In this document: positions 26,010 through 34,843 of the stretch, piece after piece
How the letters are laid out: each line of letters begins with the position of its first letter
Numbering within the stretch: position 1 is the first letter of the stretch
Assembly: GCF_009650095.1 (NCBI RefSeq)
Contig: NZ_CP045915.1
Coordinates: 2,852,001 to 2,916,000, forward strand
DNA from: Gracilibacillus salitolerans
GTDB taxonomy: Bacteria; Bacillota; Bacilli; Bacillales; Amphibacillaceae
DNA length: 64,000 nt
Reading direction: 5' to 3'
The notes under the pieces: model-generated
What the model saw: the letters and a program-made list of their open reading frames with translations, nothing else
Database searches by the model: none
What the model was told of the DNA's origin: nothing
Translations under genes and position numbers: made by a program

Positions 26010-26687
26010 CTATTTTTGTTTTACTTTTACTTCTACTTCTCCTTTTTCTGTTCCAATAATAACGGTGTCTACTAAGTTTGTAAAAAGCCCATTCTCAACA
26101 ACACCCGGAATCATATTTATTCTAGTAGCTAAAATAGACGGCTCAGAAATGTTTTCAAAATGACAATCTACTATATAATTACCATTATCAGTAAGGTAAG
26201 GAATATTAGTTTCTGCTCTTCTCAAATTCGGACGGCATCCGAGTTGATCGAGCTGGTTGAAAGTGACTTGCCATGCATAAGGAACTATTTCTACTGGTAA
26301 TGGGAATGCACCAAGGTTTTTAACGCATTTCTTTTCTCCTATTACAACAATAAAACGATTTGAACTAGTGGCTATCATTTTTTCCCGAAGTAGTGCACCC
26401 TTTGCTCCTTTAATTAAATCAAATTGGTCACTCACCTCATCAGCACCATCAATCATTAAATCAACGGTATCTATTTCTGAGACATCAACTAAAGGGATGT
26501 TCCGTTCATTTGCACGTTCTTCGGTAAACTTTGATGTAGCTACACCTTTTATATTTAAACCTTCTTTTGCTCTTTTCCCAAGTTCATTTAAGACAACGTT
26601 TACGGTTGAACCGGTTCCTAAACCAACTATCATACCATGTTGAATGTACTCAACTGCTTTCTCACCGGCCAATTGTTTCCCATGCAT
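26010..26687 (-). CDS. rpiA: Ribose-5-phosphate isomerase A
   Basis: 225 residues, normal for RpiA. The family motifs are present: GLGTGSTV (near residue 22), VATSKFTE, the DLMIDGADEV active-site segment, IKGAKGALLREKMIA, and a C-terminal PNLRRA...DNGNYIVDC. It interconverts ribulose-5-phosphate and ribose-5-phosphate in the cytoplasmic pentose phosphate pathway. It stands alone with its own spacing. Nothing unusual. Confidence 0.96.
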   Translation of the reverse strand: MHGKQLAGEKAVEYIQHGMIVGLGTGSTVNVVLNELGKRAKEGLNIKGVATSKFTEERANERNIPLVDVSEIDTVDLMIDGADEVSDQFDLIKGAKGALLREKMIATSSNRFIVVIGEKKCVKNLGAFPLPVEIVPYAWQVTFNQLDQLGCRPNLRRAETNIPYLTDNGNYIVDCHFENISEPSILATRINMIPGVVENGLFTNLVDTVIIGTEKGEVEVKVKQK

Positions 26688-26823
26688 TACATATCACCCC
26701 TCTTTATCAGGTATGTATACATTTATTCCCCATACATTAATCCAGTAAACGTTTTCTTTCATAGGAACTAAAAGTGGAGAATTGATTAATTAAACAGACA
26801 TATAATCTGTTTATTTATCTATA

Positions 26824-27624
26824 TCATCTCATCACACTCCCACCAGAAATCTTTACTGATTCACCAACAATATTTTGTGCGGCATCTGTTAATACAAAGG
26901 CAATCGTATTTGCTACTTCTAATGCAGATATTAATCGCCCGGATGGTATACTGTTTTTCGCATTTTCTAACGTTTGTTCATAGGAAATGTCATTTCTCTC
27001 TGCTTTTTTCTTGAGGATGTTATGTGCCATATCAGTATCGACAAAACCGGGGCAGACTGCATTTACTCTTATATTGTGCTCGATCGCTTCCAATGCCATC
27101 GACTGTGTCCAACCAATCATAGCGAATTTGCTAGAAGCATAAGCACTATTTCCATATGTCCCTCTCAAGCCTGATAGTGACGCAACATTGACGATATTCC
27201 CTCTTTTCTCTGGAATCATTTTCTGATAAATTGTTTTCGTTAAACGAAAGGTTGAGAAATAATTGATATCCATTATTTGCTCAATTACGTCTGTTTCTAA
27301 CTGTTCCACTGGTGCTCCTCCACTAACACCAGCTGAATTGACTAGATCTGAAATAAAACCTAGCTTTTCTTCAGCAGTCTTTATCAAATCGGATCGATCG
27401 GCTTCCTTGGTAATGTCTGCAGTAGCAACACAAATCTGGTCTGGTGTTGTATCTTGCATTAACTCTTTTTCAAGTAGATTCAGTTTATCCTGATTTCTAC
27501 CCGTAATGGTCACCTTAGCCCCCATACTAACGATAACTTTTGCAGTCTCATAGCCTATTCCTCCAGTTGCTCCTGTAATCAGAATATGTCTTTCCTTTAA
27601 TGCATCTTTTGCAAAAACTGCCAT
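26824..27624 (-). CDS. Short-chain dehydrogenase/reductase
   Basis: 266 residues. Cofactor motif TGATGGIG (18-25), NSAG near 91, catalytic Ser in NVASLSG and Tyr/Lys in YASSK (about 156-160), then NAVCPGFVDTDM. The classical SDR tetrad is complete. It resembles 3-oxoacyl-ACP or 3-hydroxybutyrate dehydrogenase types; the substrate cannot be fixed. The ATG follows TGGAGGGAT. Monocistronic. Confidence 0.9.
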   Translation of the reverse strand: MAVFAKDALKERHILITGATGGIGYETAKVIVSMGAKVTITGRNQDKLNLLEKELMQDTTPDQICVATADITKEADRSDLIKTAEEKLGFISDLVNSAGVSGGAPVEQLETDVIEQIMDINYFSTFRLTKTIYQKMIPEKRGNIVNVASLSGLRGTYGNSAYASSKFAMIGWTQSMALEAIEHNIRVNAVCPGFVDTDMAHNILKKKAERNDISYEQTLENAKNSIPSGRLISALEVANTIAFVLTDAAQNIVGESVKISGGSVMR

Positions 27625-28013
27625 CTATTATCCCTCCATTTTGCAACATTATTTTTCTAATTTCATGATAACTGGTTTTAACACTAATTCCCAATCATCT
27701 GAAAGGTAGAAGGTAAAAAGTGGCCACCAATACCAGTGGCCATCTCGTTTAATCTATTCCGTTCTCCAAAAATCGGTTTGTGCTTCAAGATTATCATAAT
27801 CATATTTATCAGAATGTAACATACGTCTTGATTTGTTTTACGAAAGTTACGACCTAATTTCAATTCAATTAAGAACTTGTTAAACCGGTTTAAAATTTAG
27901 ATTAAGAGGTATAATATGGGTATCCAAGCTCCTTTTAGAAGTTTAGTTTAGTTATTTACATCTGAACGATCATCATGGATTTTACATATTACAGACTTTA
28001 GGAGGTCTAAACT
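27625..28013. other. Intergenic region with divergent promoters and one hairpin
   Basis: Contains a minus-strand terminator-like hairpin at 27715-27742 (see separate entry). A 22-codon ORF precedes it on the minus strand without a ribosome binding site. An AGGAGG precedes the ATP-grasp gene. No other structure is evident. Confidence 0.5.
27715..27742 (-). terminator. Orphan terminator-like hairpin
   Basis: TGGCCAC - 8 nt - GTGGCCA with a minus-strand CTTTTTACC tail. No annotated minus-strand gene precedes it, so it may end a small RNA or a tiny ORF (27754-27822 region), or protect the SDR promoter. Confidence 0.5.
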
Positions 28014-29090
28014 ATGTTTCAGATTAATTCGTTTTTTAATTTTAAAAGAAGTAAACCGAAACAATATGTCGGCTGTGTTAGAAATCCAAAAAAACCAAAT
28101 GAATTTCATAAATTGTTAGCGAAAGCTTGTGCCCATTATGGGTTAACAATGATTTATTACACGCCAAAAGACGTAGATATGGAACAACATCAGGTAACCG
28201 GAAAAATACTCGTTAATGACAAGTGGATAACAGAAATTACTAATGTTCCAGTGTTTAATGATTTAGCCACGCTATGCTTCAGGCATAAAGAAGTCACCAA
28301 CTATTTACGTCAGATGAGTACGATATCGAATGACCTGATTGGAACGAAGACAAAGCAGTATAGACTGGTTAGAGATGGTGAACAATTCAAAGATATTGTG
28401 ATTCCATACATTACAACAAATCAACCGGAGAGTATCATGACATTCTTATCCAAACATCCTATGGTAATTTTAAAACCGAGTAGAGGGATGAGAGGTGAGC
28501 ATATTTATAAAGTTACTGTATTAGATGATGGACGTTATCATCTGATTCATGAGACAGATGAAGAAACGCTCACTCATGATGAAATTTTCCAATTTCTATA
28601 CGGTCTAGTTTCCAAGAAGAAATATATTTGCCAGAAATATATTGAAACAGTGGATGAAAACGGGAAACCTTTTGATGTTCGCATTCGTCTAGAGAAAAAT
28701 GTTTACGGCAAATGGGAAACAGTGGTTAATTTAGTTCGAATTGCAGGTAAGCAGAAAATCGTATCTAATGTAGCTCAAGGTGGTTATGTAGCAGAGTTAA
28801 GTTCATTTCTGCAAGTGAATTATCCTGATAACTGGAAAGCAATTGAAAAAAAGATTATCCAAATTGGAGATGGACTTCCTGGTCATATTGAGGAATTGAC
28901 AGGAAAACACTTAAGTTCACTAGGAATTGATATCGGAATTGATCCAAATGGTAACACTTATTTATTCGAGATTAATACTTCCCCTGGTACTGAGTTTGCC
29001 ATAGGTGAGATTGCCTTGATTAAGTCCGGGTATTATTATTACAAAATGAATGAAATCAATAATGCTAATAAAAAAACACAATCTATGTAA
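28014..29090 (+). CDS. YheC/YheD-type ATP-grasp protein (spore coat associated)
   Basis: 358 residues. The N-terminal third is variable. From about residue 130 an ATP-grasp fold is seen: VILKPSRGMRGEHIYKV (ATP-binding lysine strand and loop), QKYIETVDENGKPFDVRIR and DIGIDPNGNTYLFEINTSPG with the metal-binding E-x-N. In Bacillus, YheC and YheD are endospore-coat-associated members of this family. The reaction is unknown, though ATP-grasp enzymes usually ligate a carboxylate to an amine. The ATG follows AGGAGG. A terminator follows 3 nt after the stop. Confidence 0.85.
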   Translation: MFQINSFFNFKRSKPKQYVGCVRNPKKPNEFHKLLAKACAHYGLTMIYYTPKDVDMEQHQVTGKILVNDKWITEITNVPVFNDLATLCFRHKEVTNYLRQMSTISNDLIGTKTKQYRLVRDGEQFKDIVIPYITTNQPESIMTFLSKHPMVILKPSRGMRGEHIYKVTVLDDGRYHLIHETDEETLTHDEIFQFLYGLVSKKKYICQKYIETVDENGKPFDVRIRLEKNVYGKWETVVNLVRIAGKQKIVSNVAQGGYVAELSSFLQVNYPDNWKAIEKKIIQIGDGLPGHIEELTGKHLSSLGIDIGIDPNGNTYLFEINTSPGTEFAIGEIALIKSGYYYYKMNEINNANKKTQSM

Positions 29091-29093
29091 TAG

Positions 29094-29126
29094 AAAAAAT
29101 GATCCTTGTTTAAGGATCATTTTTTA
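29094..29126 (+). terminator. Rho-independent terminator
   Basis: AAAAAATGATCCTT - short loop - AAGGATCATTTTTT directly after the ATP-grasp gene. Confidence 0.9.
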
Positions 29127-29232
29127 GGCCAATTTGTTAGCTCTTTCCCTCTTTTTTTTTATAAGTCTTGTATAACTTCAACTCGTATTGGCATCCTAAA
29201 AGCAAACCTACAAAGGTCTGAGGTGAAATTTA

Positions 29233-30366
29233 ATGAAGGCTGTTACATACCAAGGGAAATATTCAATTGCAGTAAAGGATGTATCTTTTCCAGATATCCA
29301 GCAACCAGAAGATGTCATTGTCAGAATTACGTCGACAGCGATATGTGGTTCTGATTTACACTTATATCAAGGAAATTTCCCTCTTCCTATTGGTTATCAA
29401 ATTGGCCATGAACCGATGGGGATTGTCGAAGAGGTAGGTCCTGACGTGACAAAAGTTAAAAAAGGAGATCGTGTCGTTATTCCTTTTACCATTGCCTGCG
29501 GAAAATGTCCTTATTGTGAATCTCATCATGAAAGTCAATGTGATAACGCTAATCCGCACTATGATTCCGGAGGATATTTAGGCTACTCTGAAAAGTTTGG
29601 TAATTATCCGGGAGGACAAGCAGAATATTTACGTGTACCTTATGGTAATTACACACCTTTCTTAGTTCCGGAAGATTGTGAATTAGATGACTCCTCCCTT
29701 TTATTTTTATCAGATGTTCTGCCGACCGCTCGTTGGAGTGTGGAAAATGCCGGTGTAAAAGAAGGGGACACCGTAATTGTTCTTGGATGCGGTCCAGTTG
29801 GACTGATGACACAGCAATTCGCCTGGCAAAAAGGGGCAGAACGTGTCATTGCGGTAGATTATATCTCCTACCGGTTAGAGCATGCCAAGAAACACCATCA
29901 TACAGAAGTATTCAATTTTACAGAGTATGATGATATGGGTGAAACATTAAAAGAAGTGACAAAAGGTGGTGCCGATGTTGTAATTGATTGTGTCGGTATG
30001 GATGGTAAAAAATCTCCTTTAGAGTTTGTCGAGCAAAAATTAAAACTCCAAGGAGGTACGCTTGGACCGATTCAGATCGCGACAAAAGCAGTAAAGAAAT
30101 GTGGAACCTATCAAATTACCGGAGTTTATGGAGGTAATTACAACGTCTTCCCTTTAGGAGCATTTTTTTCAAGGAATGTGCAACTGAAAATGGGTCAAGC
30201 TCACGCCAGAACTTTAATGGAGCCTATCTATCAGCAAATTGTCAACGGTGAGATTGATCCAACAACCATGATAACACACGATTTGTCCTTAGACGAAGCT
30301 GCTCACGGCTACAAAATCTTTAATCAAAAAGAAGATAACTGTATAAAAGTTGTTCTAAATCCATAA
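29233..30366 (+). CDS. Zinc-dependent medium-chain alcohol dehydrogenase
   Basis: 377 residues. Catalytic zinc ligands appear in CGSDLH (Cys38) and GHEPMG (His-Glu near 60). Structural-zinc cysteines are in CGKCPYCESHHESQC (about 97-111). The Rossmann motif is VLGCGPVGLMT (about 187), followed by the acidic D in VIAVDY, indicating NAD. This resembles the glutathione-independent formaldehyde-dehydrogenase-like group (B. subtilis AdhB/YcjQ type). The actual alcohol or aldehyde substrate is unknown. The gene is single, with its own terminator. Confidence 0.9.
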   Translation: MKAVTYQGKYSIAVKDVSFPDIQQPEDVIVRITSTAICGSDLHLYQGNFPLPIGYQIGHEPMGIVEEVGPDVTKVKKGDRVVIPFTIACGKCPYCESHHESQCDNANPHYDSGGYLGYSEKFGNYPGGQAEYLRVPYGNYTPFLVPEDCELDDSSLLFLSDVLPTARWSVENAGVKEGDTVIVLGCGPVGLMTQQFAWQKGAERVIAVDYISYRLEHAKKHHHTEVFNFTEYDDMGETLKEVTKGGADVVIDCVGMDGKKSPLEFVEQKLKLQGGTLGPIQIATKAVKKCGTYQITGVYGGNYNVFPLGAFFSRNVQLKMGQAHARTLMEPIYQQIVNGEIDPTTMITHDLSLDEAAHGYKIFNQKEDNCIKVVLNP

Positions 30367-30367
30367 T

Positions 30368-30408
30368 AAAATACAGCTCTTCCTCTGACTGGAAGAGCTG
30401 TATTTTTT
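30368..30408 (+). terminator. Rho-independent terminator
   Basis: AAAATACAGCTCTTCC - 7 nt - GGAAGAGCTGTATTTTTT immediately after the dehydrogenase stop. Confidence 0.92.
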
Positions 30409-30409
30409 A

Positions 30410-31012
30410 ATTGATGATTTCTATTTCAGTTGGTGCATCATACGATGTTTCTATCTTACCGTCTTTTCATTTTTCATGTTTTACTGTTAGCGTACCATAT
30501 GGTGTCGGAAAGGAACCTTCCACCCATTCAAGATCTCCTAATGTCGGTCTTATTTCAATAACTCTACAACCTGGTTCTTTAATCTTGATCCCTAATATGT
30601 GCTGCGAGAGCCATGCTGTTGGACCTGATGCCCAACCGTGACAAAGACTGTAGCTGCTGCTTACTTACTGTTGCCATGATCTGTGATATGTTCACCCATT
30701 TGATCTAATAAACCGATTAGGTAATCTTTTTGTTCGATTACATAGACTTGATCACCAGTATGCATCCACCATGGAGTTCTGTTCCGAAATCCAATAATAT
30801 TCCCGGAACAGTTCCCTCATTTCTTATGATAACTGGTTCGTCGGGTGTTAGTAGTATCTGGGAATCTCTGTCTTGCAATAATAACTCCTCTTTCTCAAAT
30901 GCTGCATCTAATGTTTTCCATAGAATTTTTTCGGTTATATTCTCGAATGCGAGGATCCTTCTTCCCCAATGACATAGACTGTAAGTAATAGGCCTTCTTG
31001 TTTTTAATAACG
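30410..31012 (-). pseudogene. Remnant of a GH78-type alpha-L-rhamnosidase-like glycosidase
   Basis: Pieces of one gene survive in different frames. The 5' part reads DPRIREY, then after a shift ILWKTLDAAFEKEE...GILLDFGTELHGG, as near the start of GH78-like enzymes. The 3' part reads SLCHGWASGPTAWLSQHILG then RPTLGDLEWVEGSFPTPYGT, the C-terminal beta domain of that family, followed by a premature TGA inside the KHEK..KDGKIE tail. The whole catalytic middle is missing. Several frameshifts, stops and a large deletion make it non-functional. Family assigned by remembered motifs. Confidence 0.75.
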
Positions 31013-31050
31013 CTTACAAAAGGTGATTAATCAGATTGAGGTAGCATGAT

Positions 31051-31090
31051 AAAAGGGGGACAAGCCGATTAACTTGTCCCCTTTTTTTAG
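31051..31090 (-). terminator. Bidirectional rho-independent terminator
   Basis: AAAAGGGGGACAAG - 8 nt - CTTGTCCCCTTTTTTT, just beyond the stop of the DJ-1/PfpI gene on the minus strand. Confidence 0.85.
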
Positions 31091-31093
31091 GAT

Positions 31094-31750
31094 TTATGCT
31101 TCCAATGCTTCCATTACTTTTTCAGCGGTACTGCGACTTGATTGTGGGTTTTGACCTGTAACTAAGTTTCCGTCACGAACGGAAAAGTCAGACCAGTTTT
31201 CATCTTTTTGGAAATCCGCTCCTTTTTCACGAATTTTACTTTCTAATAAGAAAGGCATATGTTGGTCTAATTGCATTTCCATTTCTTCACTGTCGGTAAA
31301 AGCTGTAACTTTTTTCCCTTTTACTAAAGGTGTACCATCTTTATAAGTAACATTAACAATTCCAGCTGGACCGTGGCATACAGAACCGATAACACCACCT
31401 TCTTCAGCAAATTGTTGTAGAATATATTGCAATGTTTCATTATCTGGAAAGTCGAACATCGTGCCGTGACCACCAGGTAGGAATACTGCAACGTAACCAT
31501 TGGCATGTTCTTTAGTTAATTTCTCGGTTGTTTTTAATTCAGCCTCTGCTTCTTTCCATTCTGGCTTATCTTCTATACTGTTCGGGTCTAACGATACTTC
31601 TCCGCCTTCAATACTTGTTACTGTGACATCATAACCTTTTTCTTTAAATACTAAATAGGGCACAGCAAACTCTTCCAGCCAAAGGCCCGTTTTATGATCA
31701 TCTGTAATTGTAGTGTGGTTTGTAACTACCATTAAGACACGCTTTGACAT
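31094..31750 (-). CDS. DJ-1/PfpI family protein (Hsp31-like class I glutamine amidotransferase fold)
   Basis: 218 residues. The nucleophile elbow is SVCHGPAG (Cys near 133), the fold's conserved glutamate is in GLWLEEF, and FLPGGHGTMFDF precedes the elbow. This subgroup includes Hsp31/YajL-like chaperone-deglycases and glyoxalase III. It is cytoplasmic. The biochemical role in this organism cannot be told from sequence. The ATG follows AGGAGG. Single gene with its own terminator. Confidence 0.88.
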   Translation of the reverse strand: MSKRVLMVVTNHTTITDDHKTGLWLEEFAVPYLVFKEKGYDVTVTSIEGGEVSLDPNSIEDKPEWKEAEAELKTTEKLTKEHANGYVAVFLPGGHGTMFDFPDNETLQYILQQFAEEGGVIGSVCHGPAGIVNVTYKDGTPLVKGKKVTAFTDSEEMEMQLDQHMPFLLESKIREKGADFQKDENWSDFSVRDGNLVTGQNPQSSRSTAEKVMEALEA

Positions 31751-31876
31751 TTTCTATTTCCTCCTTATAAAGGTTATTGGCATTACTTACTTTCATGCAC
31801 ATTGTAAAAATAACGGATAAGGGTAACTAACGTCAAATGATTGAACTATCTTGAAAAAAAATAAGTGGTACGTTTA

Positions 31877-32686
31877 TCACTTTTCTTGTGAAAATACTTG
31901 TGTAATACGCGAAGAACGTTTTACGGCAATTCGTCCGTCACACCATTCATATATTGTTTTAGTTGTAAGCTTTTCAAATGGAAACAAGAAACAGAATTCT
32001 TCTATATGTCTTAAGATAGTGCACTGTACCACTTCCGTTTGTTGGCATTCTTGACACTGTACTTGACTATAAGTTATCTTAAAGGAGAAACTGCCACAAT
32101 GCTGACACGTAACACCTTTTTGTAATTCTTGACATTGATAATTGGGTATTTGTTGGTAGGAATGTGTGATGTTATGTGAAGCTTGTAGAAGTTCTGAAAA
32201 TTGGGTGTCTAGTTGAGTAATATGAGAATTGGTTGCCAATTTTAAAAGGAATCGCTTAAGGTTAGAATAGAATAATAATTGCTTATCCACGGGGGTGTGA
32301 AAGACGGTACACTGAGGATTGATAAAAATAATATACGCTTTAACCACTATGTCATATCCATGAAATTGTAAAAAACTTCGAACCAGTGATTCTGTTCCAT
32401 TACGTTGATTAATGGGGTTTTCAATTTCTACTTGATCACCCATGCATAGTGCGTCATGGTCAAAATAATACTCGCCGGCATAATTTTTCACTTCGAATAT
32501 ATACATTGTATTATTCGCCAATAGAACGGAATCAATCTGACAAAACCTATCATTAAACATCAATTGCAAATCATGGAGCACATAGAATGAAGTATGTTGA
32601 GCTTGTACAAAAGTATCGAATAATAATTCGCCGTCATATCCACATTTTAGTCTTTGATACCTTTTCTGGTCTATGCTTGATAACAC
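31877..32686 (-). CDS. NERD (nuclease-related) domain protein, N-terminus apparently frameshifted
   Basis: 269 residues from GTG 32686. The NERD core has the PD-(D/E)xK-like pattern CQIDSVLL...YIFEVKNYAG (about residues 48-72). The C-terminus has a zinc ribbon (CQHC...CQEC, about 194-214). GTG 32686 has no ribosome binding site. The same frame runs 21 codons further up, without a normal start codon, to a strong AAAGGAGGG. One additional A in the A4 run at 32737-32740 would join ATG 32745 to this frame and give MVKRKTPQVLIIYEAL. That matches the usual MI(V)K.RK.P start of Bacillus NERD proteins. Probably one lost base. Function unknown. Confidence 0.78.
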   Translation of the reverse strand: MLSSIDQKRYQRLKCGYDGELLFDTFVQAQHTSFYVLHDLQLMFNDRFCQIDSVLLANNTMYIFEVKNYAGEYYFDHDALCMGDQVEIENPINQRNGTESLVRSFLQFHGYDIVVKAYIIFINPQCTVFHTPVDKQLLFYSNLKRFLLKLATNSHITQLDTQFSELLQASHNITHSYQQIPNYQCQELQKGVTCQHCGSFSFKITYSQVQCQECQQTEVVQCTILRHIEEFCFLFPFEKLTTKTIYEWCDGRIAVKRSSRITQVFSQEK

Positions 32687-32894
32687 TTTTCGTTTTGCTA
32701 ACGCTTCGTAAATGATTAATACTTGTGGTGTCTTTCTTTTACCATCAATAAAATCCCTCCTTTACATAAGTGACGAATATATGATAGCAGAAATTTACTA
32801 TTAATGGTAATATATTATCCGATTGAAGGAAAGATATTTTGATATTGTAGTTGACGACACTTTTTAGTGTTTCTATTGTACACGAGATTTCCTT

Positions 32895-33135
32895 TTTCTA
32901 CTGCTCCCGGCTTTTTGACGGAAATGTGACTTCCTATTTTCGCTCCTCCTGGCTTTTAGGCCGCTTCTATCGGACGTGCGACTTTCTTTTTCCGCTCCTC
33001 CTAGCTGTTTGACTGCTGCTATCGGACACGCCACTTCCTTTTACCACTTCTCCCGGCTTTTAGAGACCGCTTCTATCAAACATGTGTCTTCTATTTTTCG
33101 CTCCTCCCGGCTTTTTGACTCATTCTGGAGCTCCC
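32895..33135. repeat. Degenerate ~60-bp tandem repeat
   Basis: About five imperfect units share CTCC(T/C)(G/C)GCTTTT, a GCTTCTATC-type centre and a TGTGACTTCCTATTTT-like end. It lies downstream of the yqeM terminator and has no ORF of its own. Rest of 32687-33168 is AT-rich and empty apart from the NERD gene's 5' end. Confidence 0.7.
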
Positions 33136-33141
33136 GGAGCA

Positions 33142-33177
33142 CAAAAAAAGAGATAAACCACAATAGGCTTATCTCTT
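33142..33177 (-). terminator. Terminator of the yqe operon
   Basis: AGAGATAAGCC - loop - GGTTTATCTCT then seven T on the minus strand. It overlaps the last codons of yqeM. Confidence 0.8.
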
Positions 33178-33891
33178 ACATATAAAAAAGATGCGCTGAC
33201 TCTCTTCGGGCTCGCTTGATTCTTCGATTGAAAAATCCACATGGATCGCGACCGATTGAAACCCTACTTTTTTAAGAAGTTCCTTGTATGTTTCAACACC
33301 AAAAGTCCGCTGGCTGTGTTGTTCGTCGAAGCGCTCGTATTGACCTGTTTCTTCGTTCAAGAGGAAAAAGGTAAGATCGTGCTCGACACTTCCTGTTTCT
33401 TCTCCTTGTTCACAAAACCAGACATATGAGATATCATCATAGATCTCAGCAAATGTTTGTCCTGCCATATTCTCTTCAAAATGCTTTAAACTATGGACAT
33501 CGAATATAAATAGTCCGCTGTCCGCAAGAGTTTTCCTGACGTTTGCAAAAACTTTTTCTAAGTCACTTACAGATGTGATATAGTTAATCACATCACATAG
33601 GCTGATTACTACATCAAATCCAGTCAATCCTTCCAATTCACGGATGTCTTGTTGAATATACTGGACACCGGTTGTATTAGCTTGGGCATAAGCAAGCATA
33701 TCTTCAGAAAAATCAACACCGGTTACTGAGAATCCTACATTGGAAAAAAGATGGCTTAATCTACCAGTCCCACAGCCGAGATCGAGCATCTTGCCTTGAT
33801 TACCAAAGTGTTCGACGAATGTTTGCCACTGATCATAAGGGGCATCATCCATCAATACATCATAAATATATGCTAATTTGGAATATACCAT
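33169..33891 (-). CDS. yqeM: Class I SAM-dependent methyltransferase YqeM
   Basis: 240 residues. SAM motif I is MLDLGCGTGRLS (about 35-46), with TGVDFSEDML and VVISLCDVINYI as motifs II and IV. It lies last in the conserved yqeG-yqeH-aroE-yhbY-nadD-yqeK-rsfS-yqeM operon, one nt after rsfS. B. subtilis YqeM is an uncharacterised methyltransferase. The substrate is unknown. Confidence 0.92.
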   Translation of the reverse strand: MVYSKLAYIYDVLMDDAPYDQWQTFVEHFGNQGKMLDLGCGTGRLSHLFSNVGFSVTGVDFSEDMLAYAQANTTGVQYIQQDIRELEGLTGFDVVISLCDVINYITSVSDLEKVFANVRKTLADSGLFIFDVHSLKHFEENMAGQTFAEIYDDISYVWFCEQGEETGSVEHDLTFFLLNEETGQYERFDEQHSQRTFGVETYKELLKKVGFQSVAIHVDFSIEESSEPEESQRIFFICKR

Positions 33892-33892
33892 T

Positions 33893-34237
33893 TTATAATT
33901 TCACTTCTAGCTGAGGAGCATCTCCCCACAGTTTCTCTATGTTATAATACCCACGTTCATCGCGGTGGAAAACGTGACAAACAAGATCTCCTAAGTCGAC
34001 TAATACCCACCTTGCTTGATCGAATCCTTCCATCCGTTTCACATCAATATTTTGCTCTTCTGCAATATCTTTCACTTCACGTGCGATAGCTTGGACTTGA
34101 CGTTCATTCGTTCCCTCACAGATTAGAAAATAATCAGCAATTAATGAAACATTCTTCATGTCTAATAAGACGATATCCTCTGCTCGCTTGTCATCACACG
34201 CTTTTGCTACTAATTCGACTAATTGTTTACTTTCCAT
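33893..34237 (-). CDS. rsfS: Ribosome silencing factor RsfS
   Basis: 114 residues. Conserved segments include DYFLICEGTNERQVQAI, then ARWVLVDLGDLVCHVFHRDERGYYNIEKLW split across the C-terminal half. RsfS (YqeL/RsfA) binds L14 on the 50S subunit and blocks subunit joining when nutrients fail. The start overlaps the 3' end of yqeK by 11 nt, supporting translational coupling within the operon. Confidence 0.95.
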   Translation of the reverse strand: MESKQLVELVAKACDDKRAEDIVLLDMKNVSLIADYFLICEGTNERQVQAIAREVKDIAEEQNIDVKRMEGFDQARWVLVDLGDLVCHVFHRDERGYYNIEKLWGDAPQLEVKL

Positions 34238-34799
34238 TCATGTTCCTCCCTATTTTTTCATTATATAATTGAAATGTATCTGGATAAACCGGTTGGTTTT
34301 TACTCATCAAAAAACAAATCGTATTACGCGCTGCCATCCAGCACGCCTGATCAATATCAGCAAAAACGATTGACCTCACTTCTTCAACACCAGGAAAATC
34401 TCGCCCTGGTTCAATATAATCTGCAATAAAGATCACTTTGTCCATAAGTGTCATATATCGTTTACCTGTAGTATGCCAATAAATTGCACTTTGTATTTCC
34501 GGATCGCGAATACCAACTTCCCGTTCAATCATCTTGGAACCAACAGGACCGTGCCACAGTTCCTGATGGTAATTCAATAGATCATGTGGCAATTTTTCTT
34601 GGATAATCCATCTCTTCATTTCCTCCGGATGACGATACTTGGCATAGTCATGGAAAATAGCGGCGATCTCTACTTTTTTTTCGTCGACATGATAATGTTT
34701 GGCTAATTCTAGTGCCGTTTCCATTACACGTACAGTGTGCTCGTACCTTTTTTTCGTAAGTTGTTTTTCTACTATTTTTAGTCCTTCATTTCGTTCCAT
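34227..34799 (-). CDS. yqeK: HD-domain hydrolase YqeK (Ap4A hydrolase type)
   Basis: 190 residues from the ATG at 34799; a GTG three codons earlier almost touches the GGGAG binding site. Metal-binding His/Asp residues lie in YEHTVRV, AAIFHDYAK and LWHGPVGS, the HD-domain pattern. YqeK proteins cleave diadenosine tetraphosphate symmetrically to ADP. It lies directly after nadD, a usual pair. Confidence 0.93.
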   Translation of the reverse strand: MERNEGLKIVEKQLTKKRYEHTVRVMETALELAKHYHVDEKKVEIAAIFHDYAKYRHPEEMKRWIIQEKLPHDLLNYHQELWHGPVGSKMIEREVGIRDPEIQSAIYWHTTGKRYMTLMDKVIFIADYIEPGRDFPGVEEVRSIVFADIDQACWMAARNTICFLMSKNQPVYPDTFQLYNEKIGRNMNGK

Positions 34800-34843
34800 T
34801 TTCTCCACTCTCCCTTTTTATTAGAAAAAAGGATTAATACATT

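Noticed and set aside
32895..33135. CRISPR array
   Set aside because: Units are degenerate and contiguous, with no constant repeat plus unique spacers, and no cas genes are nearby.
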